From NCBI GenBank assembly GCA_014238535.1, contig JABAAW010000010.1, positions 1 through 42,343 of the forward strand: a DNA stretch of 42,343 nucleotides, read 5' to 3'. Below, piece after piece: positions 25,586-34,530 of the stretch. Numbering within the stretch: position 1 is the stretch's first letter; every line of letters begins with the position of its first letter. The notes under the pieces are model-generated. The model worked only from the letters and a program-made list of their open reading frames with translations, was not told where the DNA came from and searched no databases. The stretch is from Alphaproteobacteria bacterium (lineage in GTDB: Bacteria > Pseudomonadota > Alphaproteobacteria > JABAAW01). The position numbers were made by a program, and so were the translations under genes.

Positions 25586-25600
25586 GTTCTATATTTGTTC
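25586..25600 (-). promoter_or_regulatory. LexA (SOS) box of lexA
   Basis: GTTC, seven bases, GTTC on the plus strand (25586-25589 and 25597-25600), a perfect match to the alphaproteobacterial SOS operator GTTC-N7-GTTC. It lies 107 bases upstream of the lexA ATG and covers the -10 element of the lexA promoter, so bound LexA would block RNA polymerase. Confidence 0.85.
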
Positions 25601-25614
25601 GCATAATTTGTCAA
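25588..25614 (-). promoter_or_regulatory. lexA promoter
   Basis: On the minus strand TTGACA (25614-25609) is a perfect -35, and TATAGA (25593-25588) is the -10 with 15 bases between them, a slightly short spacing. Overlap with the SOS box supports it. Confidence 0.65.
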
Positions 25615-25791
25615 CTTTTTATAATTTCAGCGAGGAATAAGAAGTTCGCTCCTAACCTATAGAATGATAATATTATTTGCTAAAATAATTATAACTGCAG
25701 ATAAAACTTAGTAACGAATTTCGGCACGTCTGTTGCAATAGCATCACTGAACATTACGCCATTATTAGCTCATGGATTTATACCGATAATT

Positions 25792-27825
25792 ATGTTACCC
25801 ATTCTTACCTACATACGCGGTCTATGCGTACCCGCTACCTACAAGCGTAGACTAGCACCCACTATATTGATTGCAGGAATAGCAACAGGACTGCTATCGC
25901 TAGGATTTGCATCGCTAACAACGTCTGCTGAGACGCTAGAGTTAGGACCGCAAATAATTATTGATTCGCCTGAGGGCTTGCAGAGGCAAAAGTTATTAGT
26001 AGCGCGTGATAAGAACGACCGTAAATCGCGCAGAGTGCTACACAAGAAGGCTGGTAAAAGATCGTCGGGCGGACGCTCGTCGGGCAAGCGGTATTCGAAA
26101 GCTACAGCTGCGCCCCCTCCATCCGAAGCACCAGAGTTCGACAAACCTAGTTTTTTTAAAAATCAAGCGCACCTGCTATCTAAATCTGATCGTGAGCTAT
26201 ACAAACGTCTTTTTACCTTACATAAGGATGGTAAGTGGAATGAAGCCGACAAGTTGATAGGCAAGTTAAAAAACAAGACATTGCTTGGACACTTGATGTT
26301 CCAGCGTTATATGCATCCACGCTCGTATCGCTCTAACGCGCAAGAGTTAAAAAAGTGGCTTTCGCGTTATAATGACCATCCAAACGCCAAGAAGTTATAC
26401 ACGCTAGCCTATAAACGCACAGCCAAGAACAGACGTAAGAATTTAAAAAGGCCAACTGCGCCGCTTCTGCCACTTGAACGAGTAAAAACGGAATCAGAAA
26501 AGACTATTAAGAAACCGCTTTACAACCGCACGGAAAGGCGAACGATTTACCGATTGAGACGCTTGGTACACCGCACGCAGGTAACGAATGCGCTACGGCA
26601 CTTACAATCACGGAAGAAAGTTTTGAGACCTCACGCGTATGGTAAGGGAGTTGCGATTATCGCGGCGGGCTACACACTCAACGGCTTTGACGAGAAAGCC
26701 TTATTTTACGCGGAAGAACAGGCGAACCTAGAGGGTAAGCGAGTGCCGGAATTGCATTGGTGGGCTGGTTTAGCTGCCTTCCGCCTGCAACGCTTCGAGC
26801 GTGCTGCTTGGCACTTTGAACAAGCTTCGACGCCTAGTTCGATACCAAACAGTCGTCTTGCTACTCAATCAGCCTATTGGGGAGCGAGGTCGTACCTGCG
26901 CCTAGGCAAGCCTGGACACAGTTCGCGCTTGCTTAAAATTGCTCATGCATATTCACATTCTTTCTACGGTCAGCTGGCGACGGAAACGCTAGGCTATGAA
27001 AGTATCTTCGATTGGAAGCGAGTTCCGCAGAAAAAAGAGAACTTCGCTAAGCTAGTTTCCTTCCCTGCGGGTAGTAGAGCGATAGCCTTAATCGAGGTTG
27101 AGCAATACAAACTGGCGGCGCAAGAATTCGTTAGTTTCCAAAGTCGCCTATCTGAGAGCATGCTAACGGACTATATGCTTTATGCTTATCGGCGCGGACA
27201 AGCGGACCTAGCATACCGCTTGGGATTATACTCTCTACGGCGTGAGGGCAGACGCTTTGATGCGGTGCTGTACCCTTTACCGAAGTGGCGTCCGCGCGAA
27301 GGCTTCACTATAGAGCCAGCCTTGCTCTACGCCTTCATGCGCCAAGAATCGGCTTTCAAGCCGTATGCGCGTAGCCGTGTTGGAGCGACGGGGTTGATGC
27401 AGTTAATGCCTAGAACGGCGCAATATGTTGCGAATAGACGACTATCGTCGCATTTTCTTAAAAGCCCTGAGGATAATTTGGGCTTGGGACAGAAGTATCT
27501 GCAGTTTTTGATGAACCACGACAACATAGGTAGGAATCTGATTTTCGCTGCAGCGTCTTACAACGGCGGTCCTGGCAATGTTTTGCGTTGGGTTAGCGAC
27601 ACTAAGAGCTATCAACAGGACCCCTTGCTGTTTGTTGAGACTATTCCTTTGCGCGAAACTCGAGATTTTGTTAAGAAGATTCTTTCTAACTATTGGATAT
27701 ACCAACATCGACTAGGTAGCAAAGCGCACTCGAGACACAGATTAGCGATGGGGCATTGGCCGCTTTACGAGAAGCATGTTCCGTATCCGCAGGACTTATC
27801 GCATAAGTATGGAAGGCTACGCTAA
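25792..27825 (+). CDS. slt: Soluble lytic murein transglycosylase
   Basis: 677 residues. It cleaves the glycan strand of peptidoglycan to give 1,6-anhydro ends in the periplasm. A signal sequence lies behind a basic leader (hydrophobic stretch LAPTILIAGIATGLLSLGF). Next comes a Lys/Arg-rich stretch (about 65-105), then the helical alpha-superhelix domain, with motifs such as LHWWAGLAAFRLQRFERAAWHFE and SAYWGARSYLRLGKP. The catalytic SLT domain is at the C-terminus: Glu519 in MRQESAFKPYARSRVGATGLMQLMP, then AAASYNGGPGNVLRW and FVETIPLRETRDFVKKIL. It is followed by moaB with only three bases between stop and start, a gene pair known from other alphaproteobacteria. The start lacks a strong ribosome site. 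Confidence 0.93.
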   Translation: MLPILTYIRGLCVPATYKRRLAPTILIAGIATGLLSLGFASLTTSAETLELGPQIIIDSPEGLQRQKLLVARDKNDRKSRRVLHKKAGKRSSGGRSSGKRYSKATAAPPPSEAPEFDKPSFFKNQAHLLSKSDRELYKRLFTLHKDGKWNEADKLIGKLKNKTLLGHLMFQRYMHPRSYRSNAQELKKWLSRYNDHPNAKKLYTLAYKRTAKNRRKNLKRPTAPLLPLERVKTESEKTIKKPLYNRTERRTIYRLRRLVHRTQVTNALRHLQSRKKVLRPHAYGKGVAIIAAGYTLNGFDEKALFYAEEQANLEGKRVPELHWWAGLAAFRLQRFERAAWHFEQASTPSSIPNSRLATQSAYWGARSYLRLGKPGHSSRLLKIAHAYSHSFYGQLATETLGYESIFDWKRVPQKKENFAKLVSFPAGSRAIALIEVEQYKLAAQEFVSFQSRLSESMLTDYMLYAYRRGQADLAYRLGLYSLRREGRRFDAVLYPLPKWRPREGFTIEPALLYAFMRQESAFKPYARSRVGATGLMQLMPRTAQYVANRRLSSHFLKSPEDNLGLGQKYLQFLMNHDNIGRNLIFAAASYNGGPGNVLRWVSDTKSYQQDPLLFVETIPLRETRDFVKKILSNYWIYQHRLGSKAHSRHRLAMGHWPLYEKHVPYPQDLSHKYGRLR

Positions 27826-27828
27826 GGC

Positions 27829-28332
27829 GTGCCAACCTTTCGTTCATTAGAGATAGCCCTATTGACGATATCGGATTCGCGCGAGGCGAAGACCGATAAA
27901 TCTGGTGACCTGTTGCAGGGAATGCTAACGGCTGCGGGGCATAATCTTGCGGCTCGTATGATAGTCAAAGATGAGCGTAAGGAGATAAGTGTTCAGTTAA
28001 AGTTATGGCGCGATGATGAGAATATCGAGGTTGTGATTACGACGGGTGGTACGGGCATCACGGCACGCGATGTGACTACGGAAGCTGTCAGGGACTTACT
28101 AGAGAAGGAGCTCACGGGCTTTGGCGAGTTGTTTCGCTATCTCAGTTACAAGAAAATCGGAGCCTCGACGATTCAATCGCGCGCGCTTGCGGGTGTTATG
28201 GGTAGGACTCTTATCTTTGCATTACCTGGCTCGCCGTCGGCTTGCAAGGATGCTTGGCAGGGTATACTAGAACAGCAGCTCGACATACGCACGAAACCGT
28301 GTAACTTCGTCGAACTACTACCTAGACTGTAG
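27829..28332 (+). CDS. moaB: Molybdenum cofactor biosynthesis protein MoaB
   Basis: 167 residues from the GTG at 27829, four bases after the slt stop codon begins its last base, so translation is probably coupled. MoaB/MogA-fold proteins adenylate molybdopterin. Seen: LLTISDSREAKTDKSGDLL (11-29), the pterin-binding TTGGTGIT (71-78) with DVTTEA (81-86), and ALPGSPSACKDAW near residues 131-143. The size and the start motif favour MoaB over MogA. The ATG-less start is consistent with ribosome reuse from slt. Confidence 0.92.
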   Translation: MPTFRSLEIALLTISDSREAKTDKSGDLLQGMLTAAGHNLAARMIVKDERKEISVQLKLWRDDENIEVVITTGGTGITARDVTTEAVRDLLEKELTGFGELFRYLSYKKIGASTIQSRALAGVMGRTLIFALPGSPSACKDAWQGILEQQLDIRTKPCNFVELLPRL

Positions 28333-28359
28333 ATCCGTTGAATTTTTGCCTATTCGCTA

Positions 28360-29097
28360 CTATACGGTAGCTGCGCGAAAAGCCCGCTCTAACGCTGAGC
28401 CTACTCCCTGCTTCGGTGCTTTTGCCGCGAGTTCGCGTGGCGAGCCAGTTGCGACGACACGCCCGCGATGCAGAATTAGAACACGATCGCACAAAGCCTC
28501 GACTTCGTCTAAAGCGTGCGTTGAGAGTAAGATTCCTTTGCGCGGAGAAATAGCACGTATCATCGCACGCAATGTATGTTTTTGATTCGGATCGAGTCCA
28601 TCGGTAGGCTCGTCTAGGATTAGCACTGCTGGATCGTGCAACAACGCTTGCGCTAAGCCAACTCGACGGCGATAACCTTTCGAGAGAACATCGATAGGTC
28701 GGTTTAGAACATCCTGCAGGGACAGATCGCTGACGACCCTTGAGATAACGGACGAGCGCTTTGCCCGCGCGACTCCACGCAAGGCGGCGATATTGCGTAA
28801 GAACGCTAGAACTCGCATCGAGCCCCACAGAGGCATGCCTTCGGGCAGATAGCCGAGCGTTTTCCGAGCGGACAAGGGCTCGTGCGCTACGTCGTAGTTT
28901 GCGAGGCTGATTTTGCCGCTGTCGCTTGGTATGAATCCTACGGCCAAGCGCATTGCGGTGCTTTTTCCAGCACCATTCGGTCCTAGTATTCCGACTATTT
29001 CGCCGCGCGCGACACGCAAATCCAAGGATGAGATAGCGCATAACGAGCCATACGACTTGCTAACCTTATCCAACTCTATCAAGAATTTCTGTCCCAT
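28360..29097 (-). CDS. ABC transporter ATP-binding protein, GldA/NatA-like
   Basis: 245 residues. Walker A GPNGAGKST is at 39-47, the signature LSKGYRRRVGLAQ at 138-150, Walker B LILDEP at 159-164 with TDGLDP, and the H-loop His194 in STHALDE. YLPEGMPLWGSM in the Q-loop region (83-94) is typical of the ATPases that work with GldF/GldG-type membrane proteins. The usual permease and GldG partners are encoded at 24644-21761 on the same strand, separated by lexA, slt and moaB. It converges with moaB and starts 52 bases downstream of uvrA, whose transcript could carry it. The partnership is inferred from family habits. Confidence 0.9.
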   Translation of the reverse strand: MGQKFLIELDKVSKSYGSLCAISSLDLRVARGEIVGILGPNGAGKSTAMRLAVGFIPSDSGKISLANYDVAHEPLSARKTLGYLPEGMPLWGSMRVLAFLRNIAALRGVARAKRSSVISRVVSDLSLQDVLNRPIDVLSKGYRRRVGLAQALLHDPAVLILDEPTDGLDPNQKHTLRAMIRAISPRKGILLSTHALDEVEALCDRVLILHRGRVVATGSPRELAAKAPKQGVGSALERAFRAATV

Positions 29098-29149
29098 AGT
29101 AGCAACCTTACCCTAAACGAGCGCACAAGCAAAGCCTACAGGCTTACTC

Positions 29150-32086
29150 TTATGAACTTAGCACTTGTCGTAGGTAATGCCCTGTGTGACTGCGCTTGAC
29201 TCTCGCGACTTCTTCAGGCGTCCCACAGGCGACGACTTCGCCGCCTGCATCCCCCCCCTCGGGTCCAATATCTATGACCCAATCGGCGGACTTGATTACA
29301 TCTAGATTATGCTCGATCACGACGATAGTATTACCGGCATCGACCAGTTGTTGCAGAACCGACAAGAGTTTCGCAATATCTTCAAAATGCAAGCCTGTCG
29401 TCGGCTCGTCGAGAATATACATCGTGCGCCCGGTAGCGCGGCGAGAAAGTTCGCGAGCCAACTTTATACGCTGCGCCTCACCACCAGACAATGTTGTCGC
29501 CTGCTGCCCGATACCGATATAGCCTAGACCTACTGCTTGCAATGTAGATAGTTTCTCGTAGATTGCAGGCACGGCGCGAAAGAAAGCGGCACCCTCCTCG
29601 ACTGTCATAGCTAGAACATCGGCGATGGTTTTCGTGCGATAACGTACTTCTAAAGTCTCACGATTATAGCGAGCCCCACGGCAAACGTCGCAATCGACAT
29701 ACAAATCTGGTAAGAAGTGCATTTCTATTCGCACGACGCCATCCCCTTGGCATGCCTCGCAGCGTCCATTTTTGACATTAAACGAGAATCGTCCTGGCGC
29801 ATAGCCGCGCAGTTTTGCTTCTGGCAACGCTGCATACCAATCTCGTATCGGCGAGAACGCACCAGTATAGGTTGCAGGGTTTGAGCGTGGCGTGCGTCCG
29901 ATAGGCGATTGATCGATAACGATCACCTTGTCCAGCGCTGAAAGCCCATCGACTTTAGCAAAGGCGCCTGCTTTTTCGCTCGCACCCATCAACCTAGACG
30001 AAAGCATGCGCTGCAAGGTTTCTATTACTAGACTTGATTTTCCAGAACCCGAGACCCCTGTTACGCAAGTGAATGCCGAGAGAGGAAAAGACGCATCGAC
30101 CTCCTTCAGGTTGTTATGTCGAGCGCCGAAGATTTTGAGGAAACGCCCATCGTCGACGGCGCGACGCGCAGGAGTCGCTATGACCTTTTTGCCCCCAAGG
30201 TACTTACCGGTGACGCTTTTATCACTGCTTATGATCTGCGCGCTAGTTCCCTCAGCGATCACCTCCCCCCCATGCTTACCCGCGCCAGGTCCCATATCGA
30301 TGATATGATCGGCTGCTGCTATCGCTTCAGCGTCGTGTTCGACGACGACGACGGTGTTTCCCAGCCGCTTGAGCCGATCGAGTGTTGCCAATAGTCGACG
30401 GTTATCGCGCTGGTGCAAACCGATCGAAGGCTCGTCGAGTATGTAGAGGATTCCTGTTAGTCCGGAGCCTATTTGCGATGCGAGTCGAATACGCTGACTC
30501 TCGCCGCCAGATAGCGTGCGAGCAGGTCGCGATAAGCTCAAGTAGTTTAGCCCTACGTCGTTGAGAAACTGCAAACGCACTGCTATTTCTTGCAAGATTG
30601 GACGCGCGATTGCCGCTTGTTTGCCCTTCAAGTCTTCGCCCACTCCCTGCATCCACGCTAAGGCTTCCGCTATGGTTAGATCGGAGATATTTCCAAAATG
30701 CTTACCTGCGATTTTCACCGCCAACGCTTGCGGTTTCAACCGAGCCCCCTCGCACTCGCTACAACTTTGCTCGCCTTGGTAGCGTGATAGTTCTTCGCGA
30801 ATACTCGATGAATCGGTTTCACGGTAGCGGCGTTCTAAGTTTCTAGACACGCCTTCAAATGCGCGAACGACACGATACTCCTTTGTTCCGTCGCTAAAGA
30901 CGAAAGGTATTTTTTCGCCAAAGCCATCGATGATAGCCCTTTGCGTACCTTCAGGTAGATTATCGAACGCGTCATCCATGCTACCGCCAAAATGCGCTAG
31001 TATGCCTTCGAAGGTTTGCCGATAGTAAGGCGCAGGAGTTCCATGCCTACCCCAGGCTACGACGGCTCCACGAGACAAAGAAATAGAGCGGTCGGGGATG
31101 ATTTTATTTTCGTCGTAAAAGATTACCACGCCCAACCCCCCACAATGAGGACAAGCACCGTATGGCGAGTTGAACGAGAACAACCTAGGCTCTAACTCTT
31201 CGATCGTAAAGCCTGAGACGGGGCAAGCAAACTTCGATGAAAATAGATATTGCTTTCCTTCAGCTGCAGTTTTTTGTTGGTTCGGGTTTTCATTTTCTAT
31301 CATTTCTTCGACCAGCAACAGACCATCGGATTCGGTTAGCGCGGTTTGTATTGAATCGGCAAGACGCTGAGCTATATCACCTTTGATTTCCAGCCGATCT
31401 ACGATGATAGAGATATCGTGTTTTTTATTTTTTTCTAATCGAGGATGCTCCTCGCCGAGTTCGACCATACGCCCATCGACCTTTACGCGAGCGAATCCTT
31501 TTTTAGCCCAAATACTAAATTCACTACGATATTCTCCCTTACGCCCTCGCACTACTGGAGCAAGCAATAAAATTTTTTTACCGTTGCCAAGAGCCATTAT
31601 TTTATCCGTCATCTCACTGATCGACTGGCTTGTTATCGGCTTACCCGTTTCAGGAGAATGAGGCACCCCTGCGCGCGCGAAGAGCACTCGTAAATAATCT
31701 GAAATTTCAGTAATTGTCCCGACGGTAGAGCGCGGGTTTTTCGATGTAGTTTTCTGTTCTATAGAGATAGCGGGCGATAGACCTTCGATCGAATCGACGT
31801 CGGGTTTCTGCATCAAGCCTAAGAATTGCCTAGCGTATGCAGATAGGCTTTCGACATAGCGACGCTGTCCCTCAGCGTATAGAGTATCGAAAGCCAACGA
31901 AGACTTTCCCGAACCCGAAACGCCAGTTATTACGGTAAATTGATTACGAGGTATGCTTAGCGAAACATTTCGTAGGTTATGAACGCGTGCACCGCGGATT
32001 ATGATTTCGTTTGGAGCCCGATCTACATAGTTATCGGTTGAGTGTTTGCTTTCGGAATTGGATAGCGTTTTTTTACGAGACTTCAT
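29150..32086 (-). CDS. uvrA: UvrABC nucleotide excision repair ATPase UvrA
   Basis: 978 residues, full length. It finds DNA damage and loads UvrB. There are two ABC ATPase modules with Walker [10 protein letters not shown] at residues 55-63 and again in the second half, two signature motifs ([14 protein letters not shown] and [14 protein letters not shown]), the UvrB-binding region in the first half, and the second zinc module CEACQGDG...[10 protein letters not shown] with all four cysteines. In the first zinc module one cysteine is Ser (FACPVSGF), as I recall for alphaproteobacterial UvrA. No complete SOS box is present upstream. It is divergent from pgi. Confidence 0.97.
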   Translation of the reverse strand: MKSRKKTLSNSESKHSTDNYVDRAPNEIIIRGARVHNLRNVSLSIPRNQFTVITGVSGSGKSSLAFDTLYAEGQRRYVESLSAYARQFLGLMQKPDVDSIEGLSPAISIEQKTTSKNPRSTVGTITEISDYLRVLFARAGVPHSPETGKPITSQSISEMTDKIMALGNGKKILLLAPVVRGRKGEYRSEFSIWAKKGFARVKVDGRMVELGEEHPRLEKNKKHDISIIVDRLEIKGDIAQRLADSIQTALTESDGLLLVEEMIENENPNQQKTAAEGKQYLFSSKFACPVSGFTIEELEPRLFSFNSPYGACPHCGGLGVVIFYDENKIIPDRSISLSRGAVVAWGRHGTPAPYYRQTFEGILAHFGGSMDDAFDNLPEGTQRAIIDGFGEKIPFVFSDGTKEYRVVRAFEGVSRNLERRYRETDSSSIREELSRYQGEQSCSECEGARLKPQALAVKIAGKHFGNISDLTIAEALAWMQGVGEDLKGKQAAIARPILQEIAVRLQFLNDVGLNYLSLSRPARTLSGGESQRIRLASQIGSGLTGILYILDEPSIGLHQRDNRRLLATLDRLKRLGNTVVVVEHDAEAIAAADHIIDMGPGAGKHGGEVIAEGTSAQIISSDKSVTGKYLGGKKVIATPARRAVDDGRFLKIFGARHNNLKEVDASFPLSAFTCVTGVSGSGKSSLVIETLQRMLSSRLMGASEKAGAFAKVDGLSALDKVIVIDQSPIGRTPRSNPATYTGAFSPIRDWYAALPEAKLRGYAPGRFSFNVKNGRCEACQGDGVVRIEMHFLPDLYVDCDVCRGARYNRETLEVRYRTKTIADVLAMTVEEGAAFFRAVPAIYEKLSTLQAVGLGYIGIGQQATTLSGGEAQRIKLARELSRRATGRTMYILDEPTTGLHFEDIAKLLSVLQQLVDAGNTIVVIEHNLDVIKSADWVIDIGPEGGDAGGEVVACGTPEEVARVKRSHTGHYLRQVLSS

Positions 32087-32138
32087 TTTTAATTTCAGTG
32101 TGTTATGTAGATGAACATATATTTATTTATTAAGGTGA

Positions 32139-32156
32139 ATGTACTATTTAGTACAT
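32139..32156. promoter_or_regulatory. 18-bp perfect palindrome between uvrA and pgi
   Basis: ATGTACTA-TT-TAGTACAT reads the same on both strands, in the AT-rich 167-base gap between divergent uvrA and pgi. It lies about 53 bases from the uvrA start and 97 from the pgi start, a place where it could control both. The sequence does not match the SOS box. The regulator is unknown. Confidence 0.45.
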
Positions 32157-32253
32157 AAATAGGAGTAACAATTAGTTAAAAATTTACAACTGCGCCACGC
32201 CACGCGGGCTTATTGTTGCCTGCTAGAGCGGCTTTTGCTAGCCTGAATTTTCG

Positions 32254-33945
32254 ATGACGCAAGAAAAGAAGATATGGGATGATTTAGAAGATCATCGCAG
32301 GCGTTTGCAAAATACCACACTTGCGTCTTTATACGATAGTAGCCCGCATAGAGCTCGCGATTACCGTGCAAGTTGCTCGACTCTGACTTTAGACTATTCC
32401 CGCAACTTCCTCGATGACGAAGCGCGAGCCTGCTTATTCCAGCTAGTTACAAGCGCAGGCTTGCAACAAAGTCGCGATGCGATGGTAAGCGGCGCGATAG
32501 TCAACCACAGCGAACAGCGAGCAGCGCTTCATACGGCACTGCGCAGCACTAGGCAAACGCCGATTTTCTCAAAATTTGGACAGGATGAACATCCACGGGA
32601 TGAACGCCCAACATTCATAAAATCACGGCAAGATTGTAAAAATTTCACCCGAGCGTGGCGGAGTGGCGAAATACGCAACGCAAACGACGAGCCACTTACA
32701 CACATTGTGCATGTTGGTATCGGCGGTTCAGAGTTAGGCACGAGGTTACTCGTCGATGCTGTAAGGTCAAGTCGAAGCGCGGGCAAAGCGGCAACGAATG
32801 AAATATCTTTCATATCGGACATGGATTACCCCCGACGGCAAGAGATTTTAGCGCGCCTCGATCCTAGCCGTTGCTTATTTTTGCTAGTGTCGAAGAGTTT
32901 CCGTACGGAAGAAATGCTACATAACGCGCGAGCCATTTATGCTTGGATGCGCGCTGCGCTCGGCAAAAGCGCAGAGCTTGAGCGTCATTTTGTTGCGATT
33001 ACCGCGGAACCACAGTTAGTGCAAAGAGCCGATATCGGCTTGAATATCCCGACTGAGCGCATTTTCCTTATCCCCGAAGGCGTTGGCGGTAGATATTCTG
33101 TTTGGTCTGCGGTTAGCCTCTCGGCGCAGCTGTTATTGGGTAGCGAGGTCTTTGAGCAATTTCTTCGCGGTGCTGAATGCGCCGACGAACATTTCCTAGA
33201 AGAACCCCTGCAGCATAACATACCTGTAATTATGGCTTTGCTAGGAGTATGGTATCGCAACTTTTGGGACTTTAGTGCGCACGCGATCATACCGTATGAT
33301 TATCGCCTTCGACGGTTGCCCGAGTTTCTCCAGCAACTAGAAATGGAATCTGGTGGCAAACATCTATCTGCAACAGGCAAGGTGTTAGAGGTTAAGAGTT
33401 CTCCACTATTGTGGGGTGGGCATGGAACGAATGTTCAGCACAGCATATTCCAATGGTTGCACCAAGGAAGTGAGTGCCTATCGCTCGATTTTTTTCTAGC
33501 GGCACAAGGTAGCGGTAAACTAGGACACACAAAAACCAGTGCCCATTGCCTTGCGCAAATAGAGACACTAATGCGCGGAGCGAAAACCGATGCACCCTCG
33601 ACAAGGACAGAAGCAGAAAATCTGCCGCACGACTTGTCGAGCACAAGAAGGATTGCACCTTACTGCGCTCTCGAAGGAAACCGCCCCTCCAACCTATTTT
33701 TGTATAGAAGCCTATCGCCGCACACTTTAGGTATGCTACTAGCCTTCTACGAGCACAAGGTATTTGTGCAAAGCCTATTGTGGAAAACTAATCCATTCGA
33801 CCAATGGGGAGTTGAGGTTGGAAAAACTCTAGCGAAGGATTTATTGCCTATGCTTGAAGGCGATTCGCCTGCGAGCACGCCATCGTTGCGCGACTCTATC
33901 GAACTTTGGCAGGCGCAAGCATGCCGAAAAATGAAGAGCGATTAG
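32254..33945 (+). CDS. pgi: Glucose-6-phosphate isomerase
   Basis: 563 residues. It interconverts glucose 6-phosphate and fructose 6-phosphate. Motifs: HVGIGGSELGTRL (153-165), SKSFRTEEM (213-221), EGVGGRYSVWSA (275-286), catalytic Glu365 in LEMESGGKH, His396 in GTNVQHSIFQWLHQGS, and Lys524 in DQWGVEVGKTLA. The segment WGGHGTN replaces the common WGEPGTN, and the stretch between about 430 and 470 is poorly conserved. The assignment is clear from the C-terminal EHKVFVQSLLWKTNPFDQWGVE signature. It has no strong ribosome site and is divergent from uvrA. Confidence 0.95.
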   Translation: MTQEKKIWDDLEDHRRRLQNTTLASLYDSSPHRARDYRASCSTLTLDYSRNFLDDEARACLFQLVTSAGLQQSRDAMVSGAIVNHSEQRAALHTALRSTRQTPIFSKFGQDEHPRDERPTFIKSRQDCKNFTRAWRSGEIRNANDEPLTHIVHVGIGGSELGTRLLVDAVRSSRSAGKAATNEISFISDMDYPRRQEILARLDPSRCLFLLVSKSFRTEEMLHNARAIYAWMRAALGKSAELERHFVAITAEPQLVQRADIGLNIPTERIFLIPEGVGGRYSVWSAVSLSAQLLLGSEVFEQFLRGAECADEHFLEEPLQHNIPVIMALLGVWYRNFWDFSAHAIIPYDYRLRRLPEFLQQLEMESGGKHLSATGKVLEVKSSPLLWGGHGTNVQHSIFQWLHQGSECLSLDFFLAAQGSGKLGHTKTSAHCLAQIETLMRGAKTDAPSTRTEAENLPHDLSSTRRIAPYCALEGNRPSNLFLYRSLSPHTLGMLLAFYEHKVFVQSLLWKTNPFDQWGVEVGKTLAKDLLPMLEGDSPASTPSLRDSIELWQAQACRKMKSD

Positions 33946-33992
33946 TGGTTAGTGATGGAGTGGCGAAAAAATTTTGCAAAAGTTAACCATCT

Positions 33993-34006
33993 AGCTCTAT
34001 CGAGCT
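33993..34006 (+). terminator. Weak stem-loop after pgi
   Basis: AGCTC-TATC-GAGCT followed by TTATTT could end pgi transcription; a longer but weaker pairing TGGTTA...TTAACCA surrounds the stretch 33949-33990. The short stem makes this tentative. Confidence 0.25.
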
Positions 34007-34009
34007 TAT

Positions 34010-34489
34010 TTAATTGGCAAGAATTGACGAAACGTTCCTACGAGCGAGTTCGATATAGTTATCTTTTGCCTGCAACCATTGCGTGCGTACACCTGCGCTA
34101 TAGTTGAGATATAGTTTGTTCCTATAGACTGTCCATTGTTTTGGAGCCCCTCGCACTGCGTAGCCTCGCGAGATTCCGTATGCACAATACCCCCCGAACT
34201 GCGGTGCATAGAAGCTAGGTTTAGACAAGAATTGGTCTCGATTATCAGCAGTCGCGAACCGCCATTCGACGCCATCCCAGCGCGTTGAATATTCATCGTT
34301 TCCGATGACCGCGCGCTTGTCTTTGAAATAAGCTACAGCATCGTATCCCTCTAATGCCAAACCATTGGCAGTGTAGTAAGCGGGTTTGCTTTTCGACAAT
34401 GCATTAGAAGCGACGCCTAGCGACAATGCAAACGACAAGAGCACAAGCGCGGAATTTTGGAGAAGCGGTTTAACTAGCATAGATGACAC
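34010..34489 (-). CDS. Secreted YHS-domain protein
   Basis: 159 residues. A signal peptide (LLQNSALVLLSFALSLGVASNALS) is followed by a YHS-like domain: GLALEGYDAVAYFKDKRAVIG (44-64), then WRFATADNRDQFLSKPSFYAPQFGGYCAYGISRGYAV and WTVYRNKLYLNYSAGVRTQW. YHS proteins are small, often periplasmic, and are usually linked to metal or heme handling; the real function is not known. It is convergent with pgi and 41 bases downstream of the TlyA-like gene. The frame is well supported by codon content and motifs. Confidence 0.85.
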   Translation of the reverse strand: MSSMLVKPLLQNSALVLLSFALSLGVASNALSKSKPAYYTANGLALEGYDAVAYFKDKRAVIGNDEYSTRWDGVEWRFATADNRDQFLSKPSFYAPQFGGYCAYGISRGYAVRGAPKQWTVYRNKLYLNYSAGVRTQWLQAKDNYIELARRNVSSILAN

Positions 34490-34530
34490 CTATATCTTTA
34501 ATGAAAACAAGACGGAGTCATTAAACTCCT

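Larger units (their letters stand above)
25480..25791. promoter_or_regulatory. Divergent lexA/slt control region
   Basis: 312 bases with no gene. It holds the lexA promoter and SOS box (25586-25614) and the leader of the lytic transglycosylase, which starts at 25792 without an obvious ribosome site. The stretch 25660-25700 is very AT-rich with the palindrome ATAATATTAT. No RNA gene is seen. Confidence 0.6.

Noticed and set aside
28322-29041. 239-codon minus-strand frame overlapping the ABC ATPase gene
   Set aside because: It is a shifted frame of the ATPase gene on the same strand, Arg/Ser-rich without motifs, while the other frame has all ABC motifs.
32113-32127. GAAC half-site upstream of uvrA as an SOS box
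   Set aside because: After seven bases the second half reads TATT, not GAAC; only half of the alphaproteobacterial operator is present.
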